From Alphaproteobacteria bacterium (GTDB taxonomy: Bacteria; Myxococcota_A; UBA796; GCA-2862545), in contig JACKET010000012.1 of NCBI GenBank assembly GCA_020632875.1, positions 1 to 64,000 on the forward strand: 64,000 bases of DNA, in the 5' to 3' direction. Position numbers and translations under genes: made by a program. Below, in pieces: positions 8,325-18,100 of this stretch. Each line of letters starts with the position of its first letter. The first letter of the stretch is position 1. The notes below the pieces were generated by a model. The model did not search any database, was not told the origin of the DNA, and saw nothing but the letters and a program-made list of their open reading frames with translations.

Positions 8325-9989
8325 ATGCGGCGTACCTTCAAGATCCACCGGTGCATCGGGAAAGGCGCGTTCGGCGAGGTGTACCAGGCGACCGTCCACG
8401 AAGGCGACCGTCCCGCGCGCTCCGTGGCCCTCAAGCTCCTCCAGGCGGACGTCAACCCCAAGGGCCTCGCCGTCGAGCGGCTCCGCGACGAGCACCGCAT
8501 GCTCCGGGCCCTCGACCACCCGAACGTCCTGCAGGCCGACGACCTCGCAGTCATCGACGGCCGCGTGGCGCTGGTCACCGAGTACATCCCGGGCCTCGAC
8601 CTCTGGCAGCTCGCGAGCCGCGCGCCCCTGCCCGACGGCGTGGTCCTCGAGATCGCCGTCGGCCTCGCGGACGCCCTGTGGCAGGCGCAGACCACCCTCG
8701 TCGACGGGCAGCCCCTCGCGCTCGTCCACCGCGACATCAAGCCGCCCAACATCCGCATCGGGTCCGACGGCCAGTTCCGCCTGCTCGACTTCGGCGTGGC
8801 GCGCTCCGACGGCATCGACCGCGAAGCGCTGACCGGCGACGACACCCTGCTCGGCAGCCTCCACTACATGGCCCCCGAGATCCTCTCCACCGCGAAGTCC
8901 AGCGCCGCCACCGACGTGTACGCGCTCGGCGTCACGCTCTACTACGCCGCCACCGGCCGCTCGCTCTTCCGCGAGCACGGCGCCGACCTCCTGAAGATCG
9001 TCTTCGTCCCCGAGAAGTTCGTCGAGACCACCGGCAAGCGCCTTCTCCTCGTGCGCAACGCCGGTGTCCGCGAGCTCGTCGCCTCGATGCTCGAGCTCGA
9101 GCCCGAGAACCGGCCCACCCACGAGCAGGTCCGCGACCGCGCGCTCGCGCTCCTCGCCGAGATCGACCTCCCACCCGACGGGAAGAGCCGCCTCGCGCGC
9201 TTCGCCGCGTCCTACGAGTGGCCCGAGCAGAAGACCATCGCGGGAGGCCTGTCCGGACGCGTCTTCGAGGAGGAGCTCGTCGATCCGTCCGCCGTGGGCG
9301 TCGGAAAGCCGCGCATGCCCGAGGTCGACGACCAGGAGAACACCCAGCTCGACATCTGGAGCGAGACCCACCCCGACCAGATCACCGAGGTCGAAGGCAC
9401 CGAAGCGCCAGAGCCCGAAGCGCCGGAGCTGCCGCGCCCCCGGCGTGTCCGGCGGTCCGCGCCCGAGCCCGCCGAGCCGAGCGACGGGCCCGAAGCCACC
9501 GACGGTCCCGAGCCCACCGACCCGCTCGAGATCACGGAGACCCCCGCCGACCCCAGCGACGGCCCCGAGGCCACCGAGGGTCCCGAAGCGACCGACGGGC
9601 CCGAGGCCACCGAGGGTCCCGAATCCACCGACGTCCCCGGGGCTTCCGGCGGCCCCGGAGCCGCCGACGGCCCCCGAGCCACCGACGGCCCCCGAGCCAT
9701 CGACGCTGCCCCGGCTGCCGCGAACGCGGCGGATCGCGCGGAGCCAGCCGGCCCCGCAGCGCTCGGAGGTGCCCTCGAGCCCGGTGTCCACGAGGCGCCC
9801 ACGCTGCGCCTCGCCGAGAAGCCCGTCCGCGCGCCGCCCCCCGTCACCTCCGAGCGCTCCGCCGAGCGCCCCGTCGCACCGTCCGGGGGCCTGCCCGTGC
9901 GCGTGGTCCTCGGCCTGATGGCCTTCGCGCTCGTCACCGGTGTGGTCGTGGGCGCCGCGGTGGTCGGGTCCATCCTGGCCATGCGCTGA
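8325..9989 (+). CDS. Hanks-type Ser/Thr protein kinase with acidic Pro/Glu repeats and C-terminal TM anchor
   Basis: This 554-residue kinase has Gly loop GKGAFGEVY near residues 10-18, VALK lysine near 41, HRDIKPPN near 135 and DFGVARSDG near 155. The MAPE activation-segment end follows. After the catalytic domain (to about 285) comes a long low-complexity stretch (about 385-465) of DGPEATDGPEPTD-type repeats. A single C-terminal TM helix (VVLGLMAFALVTGVVVGAAV) follows, so the kinase faces the cytoplasm with almost nothing outside. ATG 8325 is chosen because it begins the kinase fold; a GTG at 8286 is possible. It is followed 2 bases later by a second kinase. Confidence 0.88.
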   Translation: MRRTFKIHRCIGKGAFGEVYQATVHEGDRPARSVALKLLQADVNPKGLAVERLRDEHRMLRALDHPNVLQADDLAVIDGRVALVTEYIPGLDLWQLASRAPLPDGVVLEIAVGLADALWQAQTTLVDGQPLALVHRDIKPPNIRIGSDGQFRLLDFGVARSDGIDREALTGDDTLLGSLHYMAPEILSTAKSSAATDVYALGVTLYYAATGRSLFREHGADLLKIVFVPEKFVETTGKRLLLVRNAGVRELVASMLELEPENRPTHEQVRDRALALLAEIDLPPDGKSRLARFAASYEWPEQKTIAGGLSGRVFEEELVDPSAVGVGKPRMPEVDDQENTQLDIWSETHPDQITEVEGTEAPEPEAPELPRPRRVRRSAPEPAEPSDGPEATDGPEPTDPLEITETPADPSDGPEATEGPEATDGPEATEGPESTDVPGASGGPGAADGPRATDGPRAIDAAPAAANAADRAEPAGPAALGGALEPGVHEAPTLRLAEKPVRAPPPVTSERSAERPVAPSGGLPVRVVLGLMAFALVTGVVVGAAVVGSILAMR

Positions 9990-9991
9990 GC

Positions 9992-11077
9992 ATGGACGCG
10001 TTCGACGCGGTCGACGCCGGTCCCTCCCAGGGCCCCCCGCGCTACGCCATCCTCGGCGTCGTCGGGCGCGGCGGGTTCGGCACGGTGTACCGCGCGCGGA
10101 TGCGCGGCCCCGGCGGGTTCGTCAAGGATGTCGCCATCAAGCTCCTCCACGACGAGGGCACGGGCTCCGTCCAGCTCGCGCGGTTCCGCGACGAGGCCCG
10201 GATCCTCGGCCTCCTCCGCGATCCCGCGGTCGTCTCCGTCGACCCGCCGACCCGCCTCGATGGACGCTGGGCCGTCATCATGGACTACGTCGACGGCCTG
10301 AGCTGCGCCGAGTACCTCCGCACCCAGGGCGCTTTCCCGCCCGGCATCGCGCTCCAGATCGTCGGCGAGGTCGCCCGCTGCCTCGACCACTCGCACCGCT
10401 TCCCGGGGCCCGACGGACGCCCGCTCGGCCTGCTCCATCGCGACATCAAGCCGCACAACATCCAGATCACGCCGGCCGGCGGGGTCCGGGTGCTCGACTT
10501 CGGCGTCGCCCGCGCGAGCTTCGACGGCCGCGAGACCCACTCCACCATCGGCATGCTGACCGGCACCCCCGGCTACATGGCGCCCGAGCGCCGCGCGGGC
10601 ATCGAGACGCCGGCGGGGGACGTCTACAGCCTCGGCGTCGTCCTCTGGGCCCTGCTCACGCGCGAGCCCCCGAAGGGCGACCCGACCCCCGGCGAGCTCC
10701 AGAAGCTCGCCGCCGCCCTCGTGAAGCGCTCGCCCGAGCTCCGCGACGCGCTCGAGCTCGCCGTGCGCATGCGCGCGTCGGACCCCGCGAAACGCCCGTC
10801 CCCACGGGACGTCGAGCGGCGTGCCCGCGAGATCGTCCAGGAGCAGCGGAGCCCCTGGCTGCGCGACTGGGCGGAGTCCCTGCCCGGCCGTCCCCTCGAG
10901 ACCGACGACCCGCTCGTGGGCCGCGAGCTCGCCCCGGATCCGCCCGCACCCGCGGAGGCCCCCGCCGCAGCAGGCGTCCCGTGGCTCGTCGTGGGGCTCG
11001 CCGTCTTCGCGATGTTCATGGCGGGCGTGGCCGCCGTATCGCTCCTGGCCCTGCTCGCCGTGCTCGCGAGCAGTTAG
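9992..11077 (+). CDS. Hanks-type Ser/Thr protein kinase with C-terminal TM anchor
   Basis: This 361-residue kinase has GRGGFGTVYRARM near residue 25, VAIK near 48 and HRDIKPHN near 149. DFGVARAS and MAPERRAG are also present. All catalytic residues are visible, so it should be active. A short linker leads to a C-terminal TM helix (WLVVGLAVFAMFMAGVAAVS). It begins 2 bases after the stop of the previous kinase and is followed 9 bases later by the ankyrin gene, implying one transcript. The DE-ARILGLLRD region is shared with the kinase at 13093-15105, suggesting that these two are paralogues. Confidence 0.88.
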   Translation: MDAFDAVDAGPSQGPPRYAILGVVGRGGFGTVYRARMRGPGGFVKDVAIKLLHDEGTGSVQLARFRDEARILGLLRDPAVVSVDPPTRLDGRWAVIMDYVDGLSCAEYLRTQGAFPPGIALQIVGEVARCLDHSHRFPGPDGRPLGLLHRDIKPHNIQITPAGGVRVLDFGVARASFDGRETHSTIGMLTGTPGYMAPERRAGIETPAGDVYSLGVVLWALLTREPPKGDPTPGELQKLAAALVKRSPELRDALELAVRMRASDPAKRPSPRDVERRAREIVQEQRSPWLRDWAESLPGRPLETDDPLVGRELAPDPPAPAEAPAAAGVPWLVVGLAVFAMFMAGVAAVSLLALLAVLASS

Positions 11078-11086
11078 CGGGCGTCC

Positions 11087-12196
11087 ATGTCCGTGCTCGC
11101 CGCGATCGAAGCCGAGGATGCCGCCGCCCTGGTGAAGGCGCTCGCGTCCGGGGCCGACCCCGATGTCCGCGATGCGTCCGGCTGCCCGGCGCTCGTCCGC
11201 GCGGCGCACGACGAAGACCTCGTGGCCGTGCTCCTCGACGCGCGCCCGTCCCTCGAAGCGACCGCCGAGGGCGGGGAGACCGCGCTCGTCACGGCACTCC
11301 TCGCCGGAGCGGCGGGCGCCGCGCGCCGTCTGCTCGACGCGGGTGCCGATCCGAACCGCGGTGGGGGAGGGGAGACGCCGCTGACGGCGGCGCTCACGGG
11401 CTCTCCCGAATCGGCCTTGCGCGTCCTGAACTACGGCGCCGACCCGCGTGTCCGCCGGGAGGACGGCTGGGATCCGCTCATGCTGGCCGCGTGGAAGGGC
11501 GATCTGCCGCTCGTCCGGCTCCTGCTCGAGCACGGCGCCGACCCCACGGCCACCGTCGGGGCGCGGCTCACGGACGCCGCCACCATCGCGGCGGTCCACG
11601 GCCACGGGCCCTGTCGGGACGTGCTCGTCGAGGCCGCGACCCTCGTCGCGCCCCGGCTGCGGGACCTGTGGGAGGACATCGCCGCGTGGTGCGAGGAGCA
11701 CGCGCCCGAGCTGCACGCGTCGTTCGAGAACACCGTCCTCACGGCCCCGGCCCCCGCGGACTGGGGCCGACTGCCCGTCGATGCGGCCCAGCTCCTGAGC
11801 CAGTGGCCCGGCGGGCTCCCGTTCTACGGCGGGATGACGTCCCTCGGTGTCGACGGCGCGCTGCACTGGTGGCGGCACCGAAGTGGGGACGTCCGCCCGG
11901 GTGTGCCGCCCGGTCTCGTGGCGGACGAGCCGATCCGCCCGCTGTGGTGGGACCCGGCGTGGGTCCCCGTCGCGCGGCACCCGTCCGGACGGCTGTTGTT
12001 CGTCGATCAGGCGCCGCTCGCGACCGGCGTGCCGGGCCAGCTCGCCGAGTGGACCCCGGACGGCGGCCCGCGCTGCGTCGTGGCCTCGAGCCTCACGGCG
12101 TACCTCGTCGAGCTCCGCGACGGGCTCCACGCCGGCCGCGTGCGCTACGACGAGGCCCGCGGGGAGCTCGTGTGGCCGGGCGCTTCAGTCCCCTGA
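11087..12196 (+). CDS. Ankyrin-repeat protein with C-terminal SMI1/KNR4-like domain
   Basis: This 369-residue cytoplasmic protein has no signal peptide. Residues 1-185 are five or six ankyrin repeats, for example GDLPLVRLLLEHGADPTA. Residues 195-365 resemble the SMI1/KNR4 (SUKH) fold: LLSQWPGGLPFYGG, WWDPAWVPVARHPSGRLLFVD, GQLAEWTPD, and SLTAYLVELRDGL. SUKH proteins often act as immunity or regulatory factors; ankyrin repeats mediate binding. Its position directly after two kinases suggests a signalling partner. Its 3' end overlaps the convergent beta-barrel gene by 12 bases. Confidence 0.75.
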   Translation: MSVLAAIEAEDAAALVKALASGADPDVRDASGCPALVRAAHDEDLVAVLLDARPSLEATAEGGETALVTALLAGAAGAARRLLDAGADPNRGGGGETPLTAALTGSPESALRVLNYGADPRVRREDGWDPLMLAAWKGDLPLVRLLLEHGADPTATVGARLTDAATIAAVHGHGPCRDVLVEAATLVAPRLRDLWEDIAAWCEEHAPELHASFENTVLTAPAPADWGRLPVDAAQLLSQWPGGLPFYGGMTSLGVDGALHWWRHRSGDVRPGVPPGLVADEPIRPLWWDPAWVPVARHPSGRLLFVDQAPLATGVPGQLAEWTPDGGPRCVVASSLTAYLVELRDGLHAGRVRYDEARGELVWPGASVP

Positions 12197-13096
12197 GCGC
12201 TTCGCGGACCGCGGCACGAACATCCCCACGCCGAGGCTCACGACGAGCGTGTCGCGCGGGTTGTTCTTCGCGAAGACCGTGCGCAGTGCGCCCATCGACA
12301 CGGTGATGTTGTCCTCGGTGTGCAGCGCGAGCTTCCCGCCGACCTTGATCTGGGCGCCCGCGAGGCCCGCGAAGCCGTCCAGCGTGTCGAGCGGCGCGGC
12401 GCTCACCGTCGTTCCGTCGAGCTTGTTGAACCCCGTGCCGAGCGCGCCGATCGAGAACCAGCGCAGGGGCGCCACGACCACGGCGAGGTCCGCGGCGGTC
12501 TCGTCCGAAGGGACCTTCGGAGGCCCCGGATCGTGGGGGAACCGGTAGTAGTACCCGCCGGTCGCGGAGAGCTGGTACCAGCCCTTGTGCAGCCGACCGG
12601 TCCGCCCGAGCGCGATCTGCGCGCCCACGTCGGTCTGCCCGTCGCCGAGCTTCGTGAGCCGCCCGCGCTGCTCGGAGTACGCCTCGCCCGTCCGGAACAC
12701 CGCGGCCAGCGAGATGGACAGCGGCCGCAGCGCCGCCTCGTCCAGCAGCCGCACCTTCACGAGCGCGGCCATGTCGCCGATGCCCTGCGAGCGCTCGCAG
12801 AAGTCCGCGCGCGGCCCGGTCGTGCAGAACTCGCCTTCGGGGTCCGTCGCGCGGGTGCGCTCGTACGGCACGCGGACCTCGATCTCCGCGCCCTTCACGA
12901 GCCCCCGCGTCACGATGGCGGACACCGCGGTCGACGCGATCTCGGTGCCGAGGTCGACCTTGGTCCGCAGCCCGTCCCGGAACCCGGAGAACCGGAAGTG
13001 GTCGACGCCGACGAACAGGTTCGTCTCGCCCGGGTTCAGCGTCCACGGGCCGTCTCCGGCCAGCGCGACGCCGGCGAGGAGGAGGAGCGCGCTCAT
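12185..13096 (-). CDS. Secreted beta-rich protein, probable outer-membrane beta-barrel
   Basis: This 303-residue protein has signal peptide MSALLLLAGVALAGD. The body shows alternating aromatic/hydrophobic strands (YQLSATGGYYYRFPH, DTLVVSLGVGMFVPR). It also has a typical barrel opening (NLFVGVDHFRFSGFRDGL), resembling uncharacterised outer-membrane proteins of Myxococcota. I cannot assign a substrate. The ATG overlaps the TGA of the upstream kinase (ATGA), so it is translationally coupled. Kinase and barrel may belong to one envelope-sensing unit, which is inference. Confidence 0.65.
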   Translation of the reverse strand: MSALLLLAGVALAGDGPWTLNPGETNLFVGVDHFRFSGFRDGLRTKVDLGTEIASTAVSAIVTRGLVKGAEIEVRVPYERTRATDPEGEFCTTGPRADFCERSQGIGDMAALVKVRLLDEAALRPLSISLAAVFRTGEAYSEQRGRLTKLGDGQTDVGAQIALGRTGRLHKGWYQLSATGGYYYRFPHDPGPPKVPSDETAADLAVVVAPLRWFSIGALGTGFNKLDGTTVSAAPLDTLDGFAGLAGAQIKVGGKLALHTEDNITVSMGALRTVFAKNNPRDTLVVSLGVGMFVPRSAKRSGD

Positions 13097-15105
13097 CGAT
13101 CTCTCCGCAATGTCCAGGTTGCACGACGCTTCCCGTTGACCTCGACGTCGCCCTGTCCGCTCGTCTCGCCGAGGTCGCCGACCAGCCGGTAGGTCCCCGA
13201 GTCGGACTGCACGTCGAGCCGCCAGGCCTCGCCGCTGCGCGTCACGGTGCCCGCGAGCCCTTCGGCGACCTCCATCGGGCCCAGCGCGAACGCCATCGAC
13301 CCCGTCACCCGCCCGGGACCCGCCGCGCGGAGCTGGACGCTCAGTGGCCGGTCCTTCAGCGTGCCGCTCCACGCGCCCTCGGGCGCACGCAGCGACGGAG
13401 CCGTCGGGGCGGGCTCGGGCGGCGTGGGGACCGGCCCGACGGCGGCGGGCTGGGCGGTCGTGCCTTCCGTCCCGTTCGCTCCGGACGGGCCTGTCGCTCC
13501 GACCGCTCCGGACGGGTCTGGCGCTCCGGCGGCTCCGGACGTGCCGGCTCCGGCGGCTCCGGACGTGCCGTTCGCTCCGGACGGGTCGGACGCTCCGACC
13601 GCTCCGGACGTGCCGTTCGCTCCGGACGGGTCCGTCGCTCTGGACGTGCCCGTCGATCCGACCGCTCCGGACGGGTCCGTCGCTCCGACGGCGCCTGTCG
13701 GTCCGACGGCTCCGGACGTGCCCGTCGGTCCGACGGCTCCGGACGTGCCTGTCGCTCCGGACGGGTCGGCGCCCGAGCTCCCACTTGCGTCCGAGGAGCC
13801 GGAGGGCCCTCCACCCGGTGTCCCCGCGGCGCCCGTCGGGACCGGCACTCCCACGACCGGGACCCCCGTCGGACCCGTGGAGCCCGCTCCCGTGGAGCCC
13901 GCCCCCGTGGAGCCCGCTCCCGTCGAGCCCGCTCCCGTCGAGCCATCGGGACGCGGAGCCTCGGGAGACCCGGCCGGATCGGGCGCATCCACGTCCACGA
14001 CCGCGTCCGGCCCGGGAGTCGGGCGGGGACCCGTAGCGACCGTCGCCTCGCGCGGACCGGCGAGCTGGCTCACCGCGAGCCCGCCGATGCCGACCCCGAG
14101 GCAGGCCGTCACCGCGAGGAGCGCGACCGTGCCGGCCATCCCGGCCATCGCGAGCCCGCCGCCCTTCGGCAGCTCCGCCGAGGACAGCAGCTCGTGGTCC
14201 TCCAGCTCGGCGAGCACCGCGTCGTTGTCCTCGGTCCCGGCCTCGGGGACCGTTCGCTCCGCCCAGTCCCGCAGCGACTCGGTCGGGCCGGCCTGGCGGA
14301 GCAGCTGCGCGCAGATCCGCTCGACGTCGCGGGCCCGGGGACGGTCCTCCGGCGCGGGGGACCGCATCTGCGTGGCGAGGACCATCGCCCCGGCCTTCAG
14401 CGAGCCGGGGACGAACGAGGGCCGCGGATCGTGCGGCGCGAGGCGGCGTCCGAGCAGGATCTGCTCCAGGATGACGCCGAGGGAGTACACGTCCGTGACC
14501 TCGTTCTCGGCACCCGTCTCGAAGCGCTCGGGCGCGATGTAGCCCAGCGTGCCGGCCAGGCCGTGCTCGGTCTGCACCTCGCGCGCTTCGAAGCGGGCCT
14601 TCGCGAGCCCGAAGTCGATGATCTTCACCTCCCCGGCCCGCGTGAGCAGGATGTTGCCCGGCTTCAGATCGCGGTGGACGAGGTGGAGCGGCTTGTTGTC
14701 GGGGCCCGGGGTGTTCCACGCGGTGTGCAGCGCGCGCGCGACCTCGGACACGATCTCGAGCGCCGCTCCCGTGGGGAACGCGCCGTGCTCGGCGTAGAGG
14801 GCCGCCAGGCTCGCGCCCTCGACGAGCTCCATCTCGACGGCCCAGCGCCCGTCGATCTGGATCGGTGCGGCGGCCGTGACGATGGCGCGATCGCGGAGCA
14901 ATCCCAGGATCCGGGCCTCGTCGCGGAACCGCTGCAGGACCGCCGCGGGGGGACTCGGGTCGTTCAGGACCTTGATCGCCACGTCGCGCGAATACCCGCC
15001 CGGATCCTGGAGGGTCGCCCGGTACACGCTGCCGAAGCCGCCCTCTCCGAGCAGCCTGCGCAGGACGATTCGCCGGGTCCGCATGCCCTTCATCGCCGCG
15101 AGCAT
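13093..15105 (-). CDS. Ser/Thr protein kinase with TM helix and collagen-like extracytoplasmic stalk
   Basis: This 670-residue protein has a kinase domain at residues 10-280: GEGGFGSVYRATL, VAIKVLND, HRDLKPGN near 144, DFGLAKA and IAPERFET. A TM segment lies near 315-345 (MAGTVALLAVTACLGVGIGG). Outside the membrane, about 385-545 consists of Gly-X-Thr/Ser/Ala triplets in a three-residue period: GSTGAGSTGAG, then GTSGAVGPTGAVGATDPSG with occasional Asp or Arg replacing Gly. A roughly 95-residue beta domain closes the protein (GAWSGTLKDRPLSVQL ... ATWTLRRDR). I use ATG 15105; ATG 15093 is an alternative. It lies 23 bases after the CHAT gene and overlaps the beta-barrel gene. Confidence 0.85.
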   Translation of the reverse strand: MLAAMKGMRTRRIVLRRLLGEGGFGSVYRATLQDPGGYSRDVAIKVLNDPSPPAAVLQRFRDEARILGLLRDRAIVTAAAPIQIDGRWAVEMELVEGASLAALYAEHGAFPTGAALEIVSEVARALHTAWNTPGPDNKPLHLVHRDLKPGNILLTRAGEVKIIDFGLAKARFEAREVQTEHGLAGTLGYIAPERFETGAENEVTDVYSLGVILEQILLGRRLAPHDPRPSFVPGSLKAGAMVLATQMRSPAPEDRPRARDVERICAQLLRQAGPTESLRDWAERTVPEAGTEDNDAVLAELEDHELLSSAELPKGGGLAMAGMAGTVALLAVTACLGVGIGGLAVSQLAGPREATVATGPRPTPGPDAVVDVDAPDPAGSPEAPRPDGSTGAGSTGAGSTGAGSTGAGSTGPTGVPVVGVPVPTGAAGTPGGGPSGSSDASGSSGADPSGATGTSGAVGPTGTSGAVGPTGAVGATDPSGAVGSTGTSRATDPSGANGTSGAVGASDPSGANGTSGAAGAGTSGAAGAPDPSGAVGATGPSGANGTEGTTAQPAAVGPVPTPPEPAPTAPSLRAPEGAWSGTLKDRPLSVQLRAAGPGRVTGSMAFALGPMEVAEGLAGTVTRSGEAWRLDVQSDSGTYRLVGDLGETSGQGDVEVNGKRRATWTLRRDR

Positions 15106-15128
15106 ACGATGGAAGCCGGTCCGGGCGA

Positions 15129-18100
15129 TCAGCCGCCCACGACGAACGCCGCCCAGTCCAGGGGCTGGCCCTCGCCGTACTTCCTCCGGTTGCCCTCGAG
15201 GACCGCGATCTGCGCGGCCCGCAGCGCCTCCGCGGGGGTCGCGCCGTCGGGGAGGGCCTTGTAGAACGCGACCATGAGCTGCTGGGTCGCGGCATCCGGC
15301 ACCTGCCACAGGCTGTAGACGATGCGCTTCGCGCCGGCCGCCTCGAACCCGCGCTGCAGCCCCATGACGCCTTCGCCCGGCGCGATGCCGCCGAGCCCGC
15401 TCTCGCAGGCCGACAGCACGACGAGCTCGGCCTGCACGGCGAGCCCGGCGACCTCCTCGGCGGTGAGCACGCCATCGTGGTCGGCCGCGCCGCTGCGGTC
15501 GTTCGCGCCGGCCAGCGCGAGGCCCGACATCAGCATCGGGTTCAGGCCCGACACGAGTGAGAGGGTGCTGAGCTCCCCGAGCCGCGCCTCGCCCTCGCCG
15601 AGCGCGTCGAACAGGCACTGCTCGCCCGCGTGGAAGCCGTGCGTGGCGAGGTGGACGACGCCGGCCGTCGCGATCGCCTCGCGCACGTGGGCCTCGTCGG
15701 CGTCGGCACCCGTCAGGAGGGCGACGTCCCCGCGCTTCTTCAGGGTCTTCCGGATGGCGTGGGCCTCGTCGAGCGCGCCGGGCAGCGCGGAGAACGTCGA
15801 CCAGCCGCAGGCCGACCGGTCCGTCGCCGGGGTGTCGGCGCCCGGGGACGCGCCGTACTCCACCCCGCCCACGATCACCGCCGATTCCAGCGCCAGGGGC
15901 GCCTCGGCCGCGACCTTGCGCAGGTGCGACACGGTCCGGAGCTCGTAGTCCTCCACGAGGTAGCGCCCGTCGGCGGTGGGCAGGCCGGCGAAGCTGATGT
16001 CCGCGAGGCGCGCTTCGGGCACGATCGTCACGCGCGTGCGGCCGTCCAGCGCGGGCAGGAGCGGATCCCACAGCGCCTCGCGGACCTGCGCGCCCACGCG
16101 GTCCACCAGGCGCCCGGAGCCGCGGCTCCCCACGACCTTGCGGTACTTCGCCCGCGCCGCGCCGACGGCCTCTGCGTCGAGCGTCACGCGAACCACGCCG
16201 TCACAGGCGCCTCCGCGCAGCACGAACGCCTCCCACGTCGTCCGCGTGTGCCCGTCGACGTAGCGGTGCCCGGGGAACAGGTCCACGACGGCCGCATCCG
16301 CGGGGAGGCCCTTGCACACGGCCTTCCAGTCGACCTTCTTCTTCTCGTGCCGCACGCCCGCCTGCAGGCGCTCCTTCTCGGCGACCAGGGCTTCGAGCGC
16401 GTCGCGCCGCTCGATGCTGGACATCCCGGCGGGCGGCGAGAAGGCGAGGGCCGCGATGCGGTTGCGCACGAGGGCGAGCTCGGGGTCCGGCTCCCGCGCG
16501 CCCAGGAAGGCGGCGCTCGCCATGCCCTTCCATTCGAGCCCGCGCTCGTAGGCCTTCGCGGCATCCGGCTCCGCGGAGAGCAGCAGCGCGAGGGGCGCCT
16601 GGCCCTGCTCCACCGCGGCGAGGCGCTGGCGCTCGGAGCTCGCCATGACCGTGTCGAGCAGCAGCTCCTCGATGGCGAGCGCCTCCCCGGCATCTGCGGC
16701 GGCACGCGCGTCGTCGCCGCGCATCGCGCTCGCGCCGGCGCGGATCGTGAGCAGTCCCATGCGGTCGAAGCTGCGCTTCATCCCCGCCGCGACGAGGGCC
16801 CGGTCGAGGTCGTCGAGCAGGGCGACCGCGGCGTCGGGCTGCCCGGTCTCCAGCAGGACCCCCGCCAGCGCGCGCTTCGCGCCGAGCGTCTGCGGGTGGA
16901 GCGGCCCGTTCGCGGCCTCCAGCACGGGCACCGCGGCCTGGACCATGGCCAGCGCCTCGGCGGTCTTCCCGGACGCGAACAGCGCCTGGCCCGCCTGGAT
17001 GCGGATCTCGGCGCTCGTGGGGTGCGTCGGGCCCAGCGCGGCATCGGCGATCGCGACCGCGCGTCCGGCGAGGGCGCCCGCCGTGTCGTCGTCGGGCGCC
17101 GCGAGCATCGTCGCGACCTCGGCGATGGCGCGGGCCATGGTGGGGTGCGCGTCGACGCCGGACTGCTCGTACATCACGACGATCGAGTCCAGCGTGGCGG
17201 CCGCGGCGAGGTGGTCCTTCCGGGCCCGCTGCGCCATCGCGAGGTTGTAGGCGGGCTCCGCGTTGCGCGGGTCCATCGCGCCGTACACCTCGCGGGAGGC
17301 CGCGAGGGACGCGCGCATGCTCGCCTCGGCCGCTTCGAGCTGGCCGAGCAGGAGCTGGGCGTACCCGATGCTGCTGTGGGTCGTGGAGCGCTGGAGCGGG
17401 CTGTCGGCGAGCTCCAGCGCCTTCAGCATGTGGCGGAGGCCGGCCTTCGGGTCGGCGTCGACGGTGCGCTCGCCTTCGATCTGGTGCCACAGGTACGCGA
17501 GCGCGGGCGCGTCGGGGGGACGCTTGCCCAGGACCTCCGCCGCCTCCTCGCCGCGCCCGCTCTGGAGGAGCATGCGGGCCCGCGAGAGCTCGAGGCTCCG
17601 GATCTCCGCGGGGTCGGGCTCGAGCTGGCGCTGGACGGCGAGGGCGCGGTCCATGCGGTCGAGGGCGCCCGGCAGGTCGCCCACGGCGTCCAGCGCGACG
17701 GACTCGTCGATCAGCGCGCTCACCACGAGCGGATGGACGCCCAGGAGCGCGGTGAGCCGCTCCGTGGCGCGGCCCGCGCAGACCACGGCCTCCGGCAGCC
17801 GCCCCACGTCGCGGAGCAGGCCACAGCGCAGCTTCGCCGTGGCGAGGGTGTCGAGGTGGTCGGGCCCACGGACCTTCACCCAGCGGGCGAGGAGCGGCTC
17901 GATCCGGCCGAGCGCCAGACCGGGCCGGCCCCGCGCGCGCTCGAAGCGCAGGCGGTCGAGCTCGAGGAACAGCACGGTGGGGTCGTCCGCGCCACGCGCG
18001 GCGCCGAGGATTGCGGCAGCCGCGTCGTACTGGCCGGCCGCTTCGTCGTCGCGCCCGGCGGCGTGCAGGACGCTCGCGAGGTGGTGGCGGGCCTCGCCGG

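Noticed and set aside
7892..9991. Treating the open frame upstream of the second kinase as part of a 1061-residue protein
   Set aside because: The added 700 residues are an Arg/Pro/Ala-rich shadow of the first kinase and of minisatellite DNA; the kinase fold begins cleanly at ATG 9992.
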